From Thermocoleostomius sinensis A174 (lineage in GTDB: Bacteria > Cyanobacteriota > Cyanobacteriia > Elainellales > Elainellaceae): a stretch of DNA of 64,000 nucleotides. Shown here one piece after another: positions 1-8,923 of the stretch (positions are counted from its first letter, which is position 1; each line of letters begins with the position of its first letter). The notes below the pieces were generated by a model. It searched no databases, had not been told where the DNA came from, and saw nothing but the letters and a program-made list of their open reading frames with translations. The stretch lies in assembly GCF_026802175.1 (NCBI RefSeq), contig NZ_CP113797.1:3449026-3513025 (forward strand). Reading direction: 5' to 3'. The translations under genes were made by a program, and so were the position numbers.

Positions 1-1499
1 ACTTCATTGGGTGAACGAGAAAGGCTATTTTTATGAGTTATGACAAGTTGCCAAACTCGCTGCAAAAATCGTCGCACCCCAACAATGCCACGATCGGAAA
101 AGACGCCGCCCTGATCAAAGGGGCCCAAAAACATCAAGTAGGTACGCAAGGTATCTGCCCCATAATCTTCGATATAGCGATCGGGATTTACTACATTCCC
201 CTTAGATTTGCTCATTTTGATTCCATCTTTGGTGAGCAAGCCATGGGCATAGAAACGCTGAAACGGCTCTTCAAAAGAAATGTAACCCAAATCATGCAAT
301 ACCATAGTGATAAACCGACTGTACAAAAGATGAAGTACAGAATGCTCAGCACCACCAATGTACATAGCGACAGGCAGCCATTTTGCTGTAATTTGTGAAT
401 CGAACGGAACATCGTGTCGATTGCTTGACGGATAACGAAGAAAATACCAAGCAGAATCCAAGAAGTTATCAAATACATCCGTTTCTCGCCGTGCCGAATT
501 ACCACACTGAGGACATGTAGTATGCACAAATTCTGAAATATCTGCCAATGGAGAATTTCCGGTTCCCTGGGGCAACCAATTGTCTGTTGCTGGTAAGAGC
601 ACTGGTAACTGATCGTCAGGAACGGGCACGATGCCACAGGCGTTACAGTAAACGATCGGAATTGGTGGACCCCAATAGCGTTGCCGTGAGATTAACCAGT
701 CCCGTAAATGGTAATGTACCCCATCCTCCGTTTCAGAGCGACCGATCCAGTTGCGCTGGGCTACTTTTACCCTCTCTGACCAATCTAATCGATCGAGGTT
801 TTCTAATAACCGTTGGGCATAATCAGTGATTTTGAAAAACCATTGCTGCAACTCGCGTTGTATCACTACGGTGTTGCAGCGTTCACATTCCCCCTGAATA
901 ACCTGCTCATCGGCAAGGACAGTTTTGCAGGACGGACACCAGTTCACTGGTGCTGTTTTGCGAATCGCCAATCCAGCTTTAAACAACTGCAAGAAAATCC
1001 ACTGTGTCCACTTGTAGTAAGCAGGATCAGTCGTTTGTACTTCATAACTCCAGCAAAAACGGTTTCCGATGCGTTTTAACTGTGTTTCACGAAACCGTTC
1101 TACATTGCGTATTGTTAATTGGTTGGGATGAATTCCTTGTTTAATGGCAAAATTTTCGCTGTGAATCCCGAAAGCATCAAACCCCATTGGTTCAAATACA
1201 GAGTGCCCCTGCATGGACATGAAACGTCCGTAGATGTCGGCTCCAGTGAACGCATAGACGTTACCAACATGCAGTCCTTCAGCCGAAGGATAGGGAAACA
1301 TCATTAAGTTGTAGAAAGGGTTTTGAGCCGTGGCTACATCTACGTCATAGACTTGATTCTGCTGCCACACTCTTTGCCAGCGGGCTTCTACAGAGCCATG
1401 ATCGTAATTTGGCGGTGGTACAAAATGGTGTGAAATCTTGGCAGTAGCCGGATCACCATGATCCGGCTTTACAGGTCCCAGTGATTCATCTGAGTCTCC
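1..1499 (-). CDS. leuS: Leucyl-tRNA synthetase-like protein lacking the CP1 editing domain (partial, runs off left edge)
   Basis: The minus-strand frame is open from 1499 past the left edge and reads as a class I aminoacyl-tRNA synthetase of the LeuRS type. It shows FPYPS, a HIGH-like GLHVGN, DAFGIHSE in place of the usual DAFGLPAE, NWCPSCKTVLADEQV (zinc/CP core), QRNWIGRSE, LRDWLISRQRYWG, YIGGAEHSVLHLLYSRF and an intact KMSKSKGN near 215. Only about seven residues separate NWIGRSE from LRDW. In ordinary bacterial LeuRS the roughly 190-residue CP1 editing domain sits there. HIGH to KMSKS spans about 340 residues, against about 570 in E. coli. The leucine-specific insertion before KMSKS is also missing. 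The expected role is charging tRNA-Leu without hydrolytic proofreading, or a paralogous or specialised role. The start is unresolved: no in-frame ATG precedes the FPYPS motif, and the well-placed SD/ATG at 1489 is in another frame. The family call is firm; function and start are not. Confidence 0.85.
1446..1468 (-). promoter_or_regulatory. Perfect 10-bp hairpin abutting the stop of a 6-codon ORF at the leuS 5' end
   Basis: The arms AGCCGGATCA and TGATCCGGCT form a perfect 10-bp stem with a 3-nt loop. On the minus strand an AAGGAG Shine-Dalgarno (1502-1497) sits 7 nt before an ATG at 1489. That ATG opens a six-codon ORF (MNHWDL) whose TAA (1471-1469) lies directly against the hairpin. The LeuRS frame runs straight through the region in the -1 frame. 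This may be a leader peptide with attenuator, a frameshift element, or an indel with an inserted palindrome. Confidence 0.5.
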
Positions 1500-1627
1500 T
1501 TAAAATGTAGTATCAGTGTAGCACGAGAGGAGGCAACGTCAACCTTCCCCGATCGAATGACCCCGATTGACTTAAGAGCCGACTAGAGCAGACTCAATCA
1601 ATTAACTGAGTAATTTGGCTGGGTACA

Positions 1628-2539
1628 TTAAGAATGCTGCTGTATAAACGGCACAATCGCCTCAACAAAAGCGGCGGTTGATTCGTAGGGCAATACGTTA
1701 CGTCCAGGAACAAATTTCCCCTCCGCTTGCGGCAGGTGCTTCAGATAGTCTGCCATGCGTTGATCGGGGGGTTCTGTTTTAGCCGATCGACTGATGTTGG
1801 AAGCGGTATTGCCAATCAACACTAAGGTCGGAGTCGTGAGGGACTCGATCGCCGTTTGCCAATCTCGTCGCCAAAAGCCAGCTAAAAAGGAAAACACCGC
1901 ATAACGGCTGTCAAGATGGCGCGAGCCAGCCTCCAAGGCACTCAGCCATTCTGCATCTACCGCGTCGGGATCGGCAAAAAGTTGACGCACCGAGAAAGAG
2001 CGAATGAACTGCTGGCGACGGGCATAGCGATAAAACGCTTTTCCTAAGGGAGAAGCAAACAGGCTCCAACTCACCTGATCCTGCCAGTCTGCGGTTGGTT
2101 CACTCATAATCTTCCAGGCTGGCGGTCCAGCCAAGATCAAGCCTTGGATGAACACAGGTGCCTTTTGCCACAATGAGATAGCGATCGGAAAGGATGCACC
2201 CTGCACAATTAGAATGACGGGTCGTTGAATCACCGTTTGCAGCAAGACCAGGAGTTGATCAGCCCAGTCCTCTGGGCTGTAGGGACGTTGCGGCATGTCA
2301 CTCTCGCCACAACCTGCCAGATCAGGATTGTAAATTTGATTTGGTTGTCTGGATTGCAACCAAGCACGGCAAAACCGATCCCAAAATCGGCGCGAAAGCC
2401 CCACTCCGATCGGCTGAATTAACAACAAGGGAGGTTTGTTGGCATCGGCACAGTCGTTGGACTGCACTTCATAGGCACAGTGCAGATGGTTCCAGGTGTA
2501 GAATTGAGTCTCGGACTTTGCAGGGGATTGGCTTTGCAT
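1628..2539 (-). CDS. Alpha/beta-hydrolase fold protein, possibly lacking the catalytic His
   Basis: This 303-residue protein has the alpha/beta-hydrolase layout. There is an oxyanion-type LIQPIGVGLS segment near residues 40-49, the NPDLAGCGESD loop near 71-81, and a nucleophile elbow VQGASFP with Ser116. It ends with a cap region and the helix FVEAIVPF. The elbow is GASFP rather than GxSxG. Where the catalytic His usually lies, the C-terminus reads PGRNVLPYEST, with Asn instead of His. It may therefore be a non-classical or catalytically impaired member; I recall GRNVLP-type proteins as common in cyanobacteria, which is memory and not checked. It lies 128 bp upstream of the LeuRS-like frame on the same strand, so co-transcription is possible. 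The substrate is unknown. Confidence 0.75.
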   Translation of the reverse strand: MQSQSPAKSETQFYTWNHLHCAYEVQSNDCADANKPPLLLIQPIGVGLSRRFWDRFCRAWLQSRQPNQIYNPDLAGCGESDMPQRPYSPEDWADQLLVLLQTVIQRPVILIVQGASFPIAISLWQKAPVFIQGLILAGPPAWKIMSEPTADWQDQVSWSLFASPLGKAFYRYARRQQFIRSFSVRQLFADPDAVDAEWLSALEAGSRHLDSRYAVFSFLAGFWRRDWQTAIESLTTPTLVLIGNTASNISRSAKTEPPDQRMADYLKHLPQAEGKFVPGRNVLPYESTAAFVEAIVPFIQQHS

Positions 2540-3125
2540 CGGTGATACCAGTGGGCGTTAGGCTTCCATAGCAAACGATCAACTGTGGCTGGTCAACCGT
2601 GGATATTACTGTGGATATGATTTACTGGACAACATTCTATAGCTCATTCTAGTGTTCTCACTCTAGCGCTGATTCACCCTGTATTTATGCAGGCGTTGCT
2701 GACTGCACCTGTGAATAATCTAGATATGCTTGCTGTGTGTTGACAGCTTAGGGGCAGGAACAGGGAGGAGCGATCGCTGGGTAAAATAATGCTTCGCTTT
2801 CATCAAGTAGTTCATGCCAAAGCCCATCACTAAGTTACTGGTGCCTGTCTTCATCAATTAAAAAATTGTAAAAAAATTGGTACCAATGAAGTATAAAATT
2901 GGTGCTTTAGATGACAAACTCTGTGGCAAGGAAAAATAAACTTTGCCCTGAAGAGCTTTAATAGCAACACTTTCACACCTCTGGCTTGATCTGTTTTCGT
3001 TGCGAAAAACCCGATTGAAATAGTCACATTGTGATCACTTTGCGCTGCAAATATTTTGCCGGGATAATTCCATGCATTCTTATCCTTGCTTGATCCGGGT
3101 AAATAATCTCAGAGGAGAACTTAAC
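2540..3125. other. Divergent intergenic region between the hydrolase and phoX, with palindromes
   Basis: No gene is evident in this 586-bp AT-rich stretch. It holds one GCGATCGC octamer near 2770, a 12-bp palindrome ATTGGTACCAAT (2876-2887) among several AATTG runs, and overlapping small palindromes TCACATTGTGA (3024-3034) and GTGATCAC (3031-3038) about 90 bp before the phoX start. I looked for tandem PHO-box repeats (YTTAAYYW) and found none convincing. The palindromes are candidate operators only. Confidence 0.4.
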
Positions 3126-5213
3126 GTGAATAGTAAACGGAGCCTACGTCAGAAATATTCTCGCCTTGTTCGAGGAGAAGGCAATTGGGAGCATACCTCT
3201 TCGGCACGATCGTTTGACAATGATGGTGAACCAATCTGCAATCGTTCTAATAATCGTCCCTTCTCATCGATCCTCAGTACCCGCTTGCAACGACGTCAAG
3301 TTCTACGTGGAACGCTGGCCGCTGCTGTGACATCAATGTTTGCTGGGCCTGTGCTAGATGGGCTAAAAGCTCGTCCTGCTCAGGCTAGTAGCCCGCTGCT
3401 AGGCTTTCGTGCCATTCCAGTCAGTGAGGCAGATGTGATCACTGTCCCAGAAGGCTACACGGCGCGTGTTCTGATTCCCTATGGTGAACCCATCACTGGT
3501 GATTTTCCCCGCTACAGCCTCAACAATACGGGGGAAGAACAGGGCATGCAGATTGGTCATCACCATGACGGAATGCATTTCTTCCCGATCGAAGGTGCTT
3601 CACCTTATGAAGGTAGTTCAACCGATGGGCTGCTAGTGGTCAACCATGAGTACATCGAGCCACGCTATACCCATGCGGCGGCGGTGGGGCAGCCCCTCAG
3701 TCCTGATGATTTTCCCAGGAAAGCCGATGGCACTCGTGAAGCCGATCAGGTGCTAAAGGAAATGAACGCGCATGGGGTCAGCGTTGTTCGGATTGCGCGC
3801 CAGAATGATGGCAGTTGGAGCGTTGTGCCCGATGAGCGCAACCGTCGCATTACTGCCTTGACTCCGATGGAAATTCAAGGCCCAGTGCGAGGATCTGAGT
3901 TGGTTAAAACAAAGTACAGTCCAGATGGAACGAGAACTCGCGGTACGATCAACAACTGCGCCCACGGGGTGACGCCCTGGAATACCTATCTCACCTGCGA
4001 GGAAAACTGGGCAAGATATTTCCTCAACAGTGATGAAGTAGTGCCTCGTGAGCTAGAGCGGTATGGCACCTCGACAGATGGCACGTCCCGCTATGGCTGG
4101 GAATTGGCAGATAGTGGTGCAGATGAATATGCTCGCTTTACCGCCTCTGCACTGGCTGGCAGTGCTACAGAAGACTATCGCAATGAGCCAAATAATTTTG
4201 GGTGGGTGGTTGAAATTGATCCGTTTGATCCTACCAGTACGCCCCAAAAGCGCACCGCCTTGGGACGATTTGCCCATGAAAATGTAATCTTTCAACCTCC
4301 TGTTGAAGGACAGCCGATCGTCTGCTATTCCGGCGATGATGCGCGATCAGAATACATTTACAAATATGTCTCGGCGCAACCCTACTTCCAGGCAACCGCT
4401 AGCGGCGCGCTACTGGATGACGGCACGTTGTATGTCGCTCGCTATCACGAAGACGGAACCGGAGAATGGCTGGCGCTGAAGTTTGGCGAAAATGGGTTAA
4501 CGCCTGAAAACGGATTCCGCAATCAGGCTGATATTCTGGTGAATACTCGCACAGCCGCTGACTTTGTAGGAGCGACGCCGATGGATCGCCCAGAATGGGG
4601 AGCCGTTGATCCGCGTAATGGCATGGTGTACTTTACGTTGACCAATAATACCCGGCGCACTCCAGAGGAAGTTGATGCTGCCAATCCTCGGCCGGAGAAC
4701 AATTGGGGGCACATCATTCGCTGGGACGAGGGAGCCGATTTGGCTGCGCCATCCTTCCGATGGGATTTGTTTGTGTTAGCTGGCCCAAAGGACGATAGCC
4801 GCAAGCTGTCCGGTCGTGCACTTAACGAAGACAACATTTTTGCTTGTCCCGATGGATTGGGGTTTGATGCGGATGGTCGCTTGTGGATTCAGACCGATAT
4901 TGGTGAGTCGGTGATGAATCAGGGTGAGTTTGCTCAGTTTGGCAATAACCAGATGTTGGCAGCCGACCCAAATACGGGCGAGATTCGCCGCTTCTTGACA
5001 GGGCCGATCGGTCAAGAAATTACAGGCGTGACGTGGACACCGGATCAGCGCACGATGTTTATCAATGTGCAACATCCAGGTGCAACTACATCTGAAGAGG
5101 AATTTGCAGCGGGCAATGTTAACTCACGTTGGCCCGATCAAAACCCAGAGATCTATCCTCGATCGGCCACGGTGGTGATCACAAAAGACGACGGTGGCAT
5201 CATCGGAACCTAA
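3126..5213 (+). CDS. phoX: PhoX-type alkaline phosphatase (DUF839), Tat-exported
   Basis: PhoX family enzymes are Ca/Fe-dependent phosphomonoesterases exported by the Tat system to recover phosphate from organic esters. I chose the GTG at 3126 because a GGAG Shine-Dalgarno sits 8 nt before it; this gives 695 residues. An upstream in-frame ATG at 3072 would add 18. A long n-region precedes a twin-arginine motif (LQRRQVLRG) and a hydrophobic Ala-rich stretch ending near AQASS. The mature part has DUF839 features such as LLVVNHEYIEPRYTH, NCAHGVTPWNTYLTCEENW, HENVIF and the C-terminal GVTWTPDQRTMFINVQHPG. No transporter or two-component gene is adjacent. The family call is strong; phosphatase activity is inferred. 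Confidence 0.85.
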   Translation: MNSKRSLRQKYSRLVRGEGNWEHTSSARSFDNDGEPICNRSNNRPFSSILSTRLQRRQVLRGTLAAAVTSMFAGPVLDGLKARPAQASSPLLGFRAIPVSEADVITVPEGYTARVLIPYGEPITGDFPRYSLNNTGEEQGMQIGHHHDGMHFFPIEGASPYEGSSTDGLLVVNHEYIEPRYTHAAAVGQPLSPDDFPRKADGTREADQVLKEMNAHGVSVVRIARQNDGSWSVVPDERNRRITALTPMEIQGPVRGSELVKTKYSPDGTRTRGTINNCAHGVTPWNTYLTCEENWARYFLNSDEVVPRELERYGTSTDGTSRYGWELADSGADEYARFTASALAGSATEDYRNEPNNFGWVVEIDPFDPTSTPQKRTALGRFAHENVIFQPPVEGQPIVCYSGDDARSEYIYKYVSAQPYFQATASGALLDDGTLYVARYHEDGTGEWLALKFGENGLTPENGFRNQADILVNTRTAADFVGATPMDRPEWGAVDPRNGMVYFTLTNNTRRTPEEVDAANPRPENNWGHIIRWDEGADLAAPSFRWDLFVLAGPKDDSRKLSGRALNEDNIFACPDGLGFDADGRLWIQTDIGESVMNQGEFAQFGNNQMLAADPNTGEIRRFLTGPIGQEITGVTWTPDQRTMFINVQHPGATTSEEEFAAGNVNSRWPDQNPEIYPRSATVVITKDDGGIIGT

Positions 5214-5261
5214 TTCGTTGACGCTTGCGTTTACGCGATAGACTTTACGCGATGAACTAAG

Positions 5262-5335
5262 CCTGCCTATGTTTACTATTTGAGTGGTTGCTATTTGAGT
5301 GCACTCATGCCTATCAAGTAGTAAATATGGGCAGG
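5262..5335 (+). terminator. 22-bp stem-loop downstream of phoX
   Basis: The arms at 5262-5283 and 5314-5335 pair along all 22 positions. There are 19 Watson-Crick pairs and three G-U wobbles when read as plus-strand RNA; on the minus strand the same three would be A-C mismatches. The 30-nt loop holds the palindrome GAGTGCACTC, and CTATTTGAGTG occurs twice (5276 and 5291). Only a weak T tract (TTTCT) follows, so this is a 3'-end or stability structure and perhaps not a classical terminator. Confidence 0.6.
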
Positions 5336-6452
5336 TTTCTACAATTGCCCTTCAAGTGACTACGGTCAAATTCAGTTTGACGCAGTTGAACGTACCAGTC
5401 CAGGTACCGATCACAGCCCAACTGAGTAGAGTTGGTTCGGCTCCAAGACTAAATTAAACGCTGGGCTGCCGCTGCTCTAAAGTGTGTCGATCGTCAGTTC
5501 TATCCTAGATTTCTGTTTTCAGGCGAGTAATGCACTGAGCCTTCACCTCCCCAAAAATAGTCCCCAAACATAGTATTTATGTAATTTATTAGGACGTAGC
5601 TGTGCCACAAAATTTCCTAATTGGTTATCGCAATAATTCTCAATAAAGGTAGGGGTGTGGGTGACCATCCTTTGTTCGTCAGCTTGTTGCTATGCCAAAA
5701 CGGGGCGAATGCGAGTCATCACAAGGTTATCTTTGGGCCGATGCCTCTGACAGGAATCATGAAATGAAACTCTTTGTTCACCAAAATGAGCGATCGACGT
5801 AACGAGCGACATCGGGCATAAGCAAGACTGAATCTGGCCACCACGTCATCCGATCTGAGTTTCTGTTACAAAACTTAAAATATACAAGCGCGAATTAATT
5901 TATATTTTGTTACATTTCTTGTAGAGCCACAGCTACTTGGCAAAACGCTTAGGTCAAAATTAGTAGGCATCCTGAGCAATTCTTAAAAAAATCTAAAATT
6001 TACAAATGGAAAAATCATCAACAAGAAATTCAAAGAAATATAACAAGCTGTGTATGCTTTTTGCGCTCAACCCATTGATTTCTAAAGGTTTCGTTGAATC
6101 TTCTATAGTCGTTGATACAACTAAACAACTCGTAACAAATAATGCTCCGACCACGTTGTATAAGAGTACCTGGAGGGTAAAAACAACAGACAAAAGTTAT
6201 CCAAACGACTGGTATATCAAGACTTTTTGTTCTCTCATACAAATGTGAAATTTTCTCAGATTTCTCTAGATGTCAGTACTCCGCCTCAGGGGCACGCATC
6301 AGAGAGAGCGTCTTGAGCCAGGATGCGGATGTTTGTTGGTTGCTCCTTCAGGTTGCACCGAAGTATTTCTGAGCAGCTTGAATTTGGATCGTTAAAGTCT
6401 CAAGGTTTGAACCGAAACCGAACTTAACCAAAACAATTAGGAGATTGAGTCC
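5336..6452. other. 1.1-kb leader/promoter region upstream of cpcB
   Basis: No convincing gene lies here. Short ORFs around 6000-6250 occur on both strands in AT-rich sequence and look random. The stretch ends with an AGGAG Shine-Dalgarno ahead of cpcB, and part of it is probably the operon promoter and a long 5' leader. Candidate light-response sites near 5865-5916 are listed separately. The rest shows nothing I can name. Confidence 0.5.
5865..5916 (+). promoter_or_regulatory. Possible RpaB (HLR1-like) half sites upstream of cpcB
   Basis: GTTACAAA (5865-5872) and GTTACATT (5909-5916) match the single-repeat consensus (G/T)TTACA(A/T)(A/T) of the HLR1 element bound by the high-light regulator RpaB. 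A true HLR1 has two such repeats 2 nt apart. Here each second repeat is poor, so this is a weak candidate. Phycobilisome promoters are a plausible place for such control. Confidence 0.25.
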
Positions 6453-6971
6453 ATGCTAGACGCATTCGCTAAAGTTGTTTCTCAAGCCGATGCCAAGGGT
6501 GAATTTCTGAGCAATGCTCAACTGGATGCCCTCAGCAACATGGTGAAGGATGGCAGCAAGCGTTTGGATACGGTTAACCGCATCACCAGCAACGCTTCCA
6601 CAATTGTTGCTAATGCCGCTCGTTCTTTGTTTGAGGAGCAGCCTCAGCTAATCTCTCCGGGTGGAAATGCTTACACCAACCGCCGTATGGCTGCTTGCTT
6701 GCGCGACATGGAAATCATCTTGCGCTATGTCACCTACGCTACTTTGGCAGGCGACCCCAGCGTTCTTGACGATCGTTGCTTGAATGGTCTGCGCGAAACC
6801 TACCAGGCTCTTGGTGTTCCCGGCGGCTCTGTGGCGGCTGGCGTTCAAAAGATGAAGGAAGCAGCGATTTCGATTGCCAATGATCCCAATGGTATTACCC
6901 AAGGCGATTGCAGCCAGTTGATGTCTGAAGTGGCTAGCTACTTCGATCGGGCTGCTTCTGCGGTTGGTTAA
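6453..6971 (+). CDS. cpcB: C-phycocyanin beta subunit
   Basis: This is the beta chain of phycocyanin, the main rod pigment of the phycobilisome, which pairs with CpcA into hexameric discs on the thylakoid surface. The 172-residue length is exactly that of the family. Both phycocyanobilin attachment cysteines are at their standard numbers: Cys82 in RRMAACLRD and Cys153 in TQGDCSQ. Asn72 (GGNAYTNRR), the residue methylated in beta subunits, is kept. The absence of a phycoerythrocyanin-type insertion and the close match to CpcB motifs exclude PecB. It is the first gene of the cpc operon, with AGGAG upstream, and lies 164 bp before cpcA. Confidence 0.98.
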   Translation: MLDAFAKVVSQADAKGEFLSNAQLDALSNMVKDGSKRLDTVNRITSNASTIVANAARSLFEEQPQLISPGGNAYTNRRMAACLRDMEIILRYVTYATLAGDPSVLDDRCLNGLRETYQALGVPGGSVAAGVQKMKEAAISIANDPNGITQGDCSQLMSEVASYFDRAASAVG

Positions 6972-7135
6972 TTTGTTTTCCACGTCTTTTGTTCTTTAGT
7001 AGTTGGTGATTGAGCCGCAGGTTATTATTCTGTAGCCGTTGGGTTCAATGACCTATAGCAAGTGACAAAGGGCAAACGAAGATTCCTTTTCAACGCAAAC
7101 TTTTGAACGACAAAATTTAGGGAGATAACTCAACT

Positions 7136-7624
7136 ATGAAGACCCCCATTACTGAAGCGATCGCTGCTGCTGATACCCAAGGTCGTTTTCTCAGCAACAC
7201 CGAGTTGCAGGCTGTTAATGGTCGGTTTGAGCGTGCCGTTGCCAGCATGGAAGCTGCTCGCGCATTGACCAACAAGGCTCAGCAGTTGATTGATGGTGCG
7301 GCAAATGCTGTATATCAAAAGTTCCCCTACACCACTCAAATGCAGGGTGCTCAGTATGCAGCAGATTCTCGCGGTAAGTCCAAGTGTGCTCGTGACATCG
7401 GCTACTACCTCCGCATGGTAACTTACTGCTTGGTTGCCGGCGGAACTGGCCCGATGGATGAGTACTTGATTGCTGGTTTGGATGAGATCAATCGGACGTT
7501 TGATCTGTCTCCAAGCTGGTACGTGGAAGCTCTGAAGCACATCAAAGCAAACCACGGTTTGTCTGGTCAGGCTGCTAACGAAGCCAATACCTATATCGAC
7601 TACGCGATCAACGCGCTTAGCTAA
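7136..7624 (+). CDS. cpcA: C-phycocyanin alpha subunit
   Basis: This is the alpha chain of phycocyanin, forming the alpha-beta monomer with CpcB. The protein is 162 residues, the standard CpcA length, starting [13 protein letters not shown]. The single bilin-attachment Cys84 lies in [12 protein letters not shown]; attachment there is carried out by the CpcE/CpcF lyase encoded further down the operon. GGGAGATAAC precedes the ATG. A strong stem-loop follows the stop codon and probably explains higher cpcBA than linker mRNA, as described in other cyanobacteria. Confidence 0.98.
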   Translation: MKTPITEAIAAADTQGRFLSNTELQAVNGRFERAVASMEAARALTNKAQQLIDGAANAVYQKFPYTTQMQGAQYAADSRGKSKCARDIGYYLRMVTYCLVAGGTGPMDEYLIAGLDEINRTFDLSPSWYVEALKHIKANHGLSGQAANEANTYIDYAINALS

Positions 7625-7635
7625 TTGATCGTGCA

Positions 7636-7690
7636 GCCCGGAAAGGTATGCGGTTGCTGGAGGTTCTGGCAATGGTTTACTTTTCCGGGC
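7636..7690 (+). terminator. Stem-loop after cpcA (partial terminator / mRNA stabiliser)
   Basis: GCCCGGAAA (7636-7644) pairs perfectly with TTTCCGGGC (7682-7690) across a 37-nt loop, followed by ATGTTTTA. In other cpc operons a stem-loop here ends or protects an abundant short cpcBA transcript while some transcription continues into the linkers. The structure is seen; the role is inferred. Confidence 0.65.
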
Positions 7691-7821
7691 ATGTTTTATC
7701 CAAGTGCCCTTGGCGATCGGTGGATAGCAAAATTGCTCTCTGTCTGAGGTTCAGCGCTTGACACTGATTGCTGACTGCTGACCACTTCAAAATATTTTTA
7801 GTAGTCGATGGGGGAAATGCT

Positions 7822-8667
7822 ATGGCTAGTCTAACTACGGCAAGCCGGTTAGGAATTGAGGCTTTCTCTGACTGCGAGCCGATCGAACTTCGCACAAATT
7901 TTACCGAAGAAGAACTTCAGGTTGTGATTCGGGCTGCCTATCGGCAGGTGCTAGGCAATGATCACCTGATGGCGTCTGAGCGCTTAGTAAGTGCCGAGTC
8001 CCTGCTCCGTCAGCAGGAGATTACCGTTCGAGATTTTGTTCGTGCCATTGCTCACTCCGAACTGTATCGAGAGAAGTTTTTCTACTCCAATCCCCAAGTT
8101 CGTTTTATTGAGCTAAATTACAAGCATCTATTGGGACGAGCGCCCTACGACGAAACTGAAATTAGCTTTCACGTCGATCTTTACAACACTCAAGGCTACG
8201 ATGCCGACATTGACTCGTATCTAGACTCTCCAGAATATCGAGAGAGCTTTGGAGACTGGGTTGTGCCCTATTATCGCGGCTTTGAAAGTCAGCGTGGACA
8301 AAAAACTGTTGGCTTCAATCGCATATTCCGGCTCTACCGGGGCTATGCCAATAGCGATCGATCGCAGTTTGGCAAAAACCGGGCCCGCTTAACGCAGGAA
8401 GTGGCGCGCAATCTGCCGATGCCAATTCAGTTTCCAGCGAGTGGTGGTGGAATTGGTTCGTCTGCCATGAGTGCTAGCTTGGTAGGCGCCGTTGGAGGCG
8501 ATCGGGACAAGCTTTACCGAATTTGTGTGGTGCAGCGAGGAACGCCTGGCTCCCCACAAGTACGGTTAAGCAACACCGAATACCTCGTGCCCTATGAGCA
8601 AATGTCTACAACGTTACAAAAAATTAATCGTATGGGCGGCAAAGTCGTGAGTATTACGGCAGCCTAA
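7822..8667 (+). CDS. cpcC: Phycocyanin rod linker polypeptide (first copy)
   Basis: Rod linkers join phycocyanin hexamers into phycobilisome rods and tune their energy. This 281-residue protein has an N-terminal PBS-linker domain (about residues 20-165; [23 protein letters not shown]) and a C-terminal CpcD-like domain (about 220-280; DRDKLYRI ... YLVPYEQM). I chose the ATG at 7822, preceded by GGGGGAAA and giving [11 protein letters not shown], over an ORF start 54 bp upstream. It lies directly after cpcBA with a second paralogue behind it, as in operons with tandem cpcC2/cpcC1 or cpcH/cpcI. Which copy is core-proximal cannot be told from sequence alone. Confidence 0.93.
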   Translation: MASLTTASRLGIEAFSDCEPIELRTNFTEEELQVVIRAAYRQVLGNDHLMASERLVSAESLLRQQEITVRDFVRAIAHSELYREKFFYSNPQVRFIELNYKHLLGRAPYDETEISFHVDLYNTQGYDADIDSYLDSPEYRESFGDWVVPYYRGFESQRGQKTVGFNRIFRLYRGYANSDRSQFGKNRARLTQEVARNLPMPIQFPASGGGIGSSAMSASLVGAVGGDRDKLYRICVVQRGTPGSPQVRLSNTEYLVPYEQMSTTLQKINRMGGKVVSITAA

Positions 8668-8923
8668 GCCCATTTGTTAGCTGTCGGCTATCGGCTTTTG
8701 GCTAACGAGATATTTTGGGTTTTAGATTTTAGATTCTAGATATGATTGCGTTGATTGTCGCGATCGAAACAAAGCTTTCCGTCGTGGCTCTGAGCGTGAG
8801 TAAATCCAGGATCTAGGATCACGAACTCTAAGATCACTTGGGGGCTAACTGCTGATAGCGGATGTCTAACTCCTATCTACTTACAATCTGGTTGACTACT
8901 CGTTGTTAGTTGGGAGAATTCAC

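Noticed and set aside
212-637. 141-codon minus-strand frame
   Set aside because: It lies inside the LeuRS-like gene in another frame and has no protein-family features; the LeuRS frame explains the region.
3072-3125. Upstream ATG start for PhoX at 3072
   Set aside because: The GTG at 3126 has a good GGAG Shine-Dalgarno, while the ATG at 3072 has none.
6006-6248. 80-codon plus-strand frame with overlapping minus-strand frames upstream of cpcB
   Set aside because: AT-rich, frames open on both strands, no Shine-Dalgarno and no recognisable motif; probably random within the leader.
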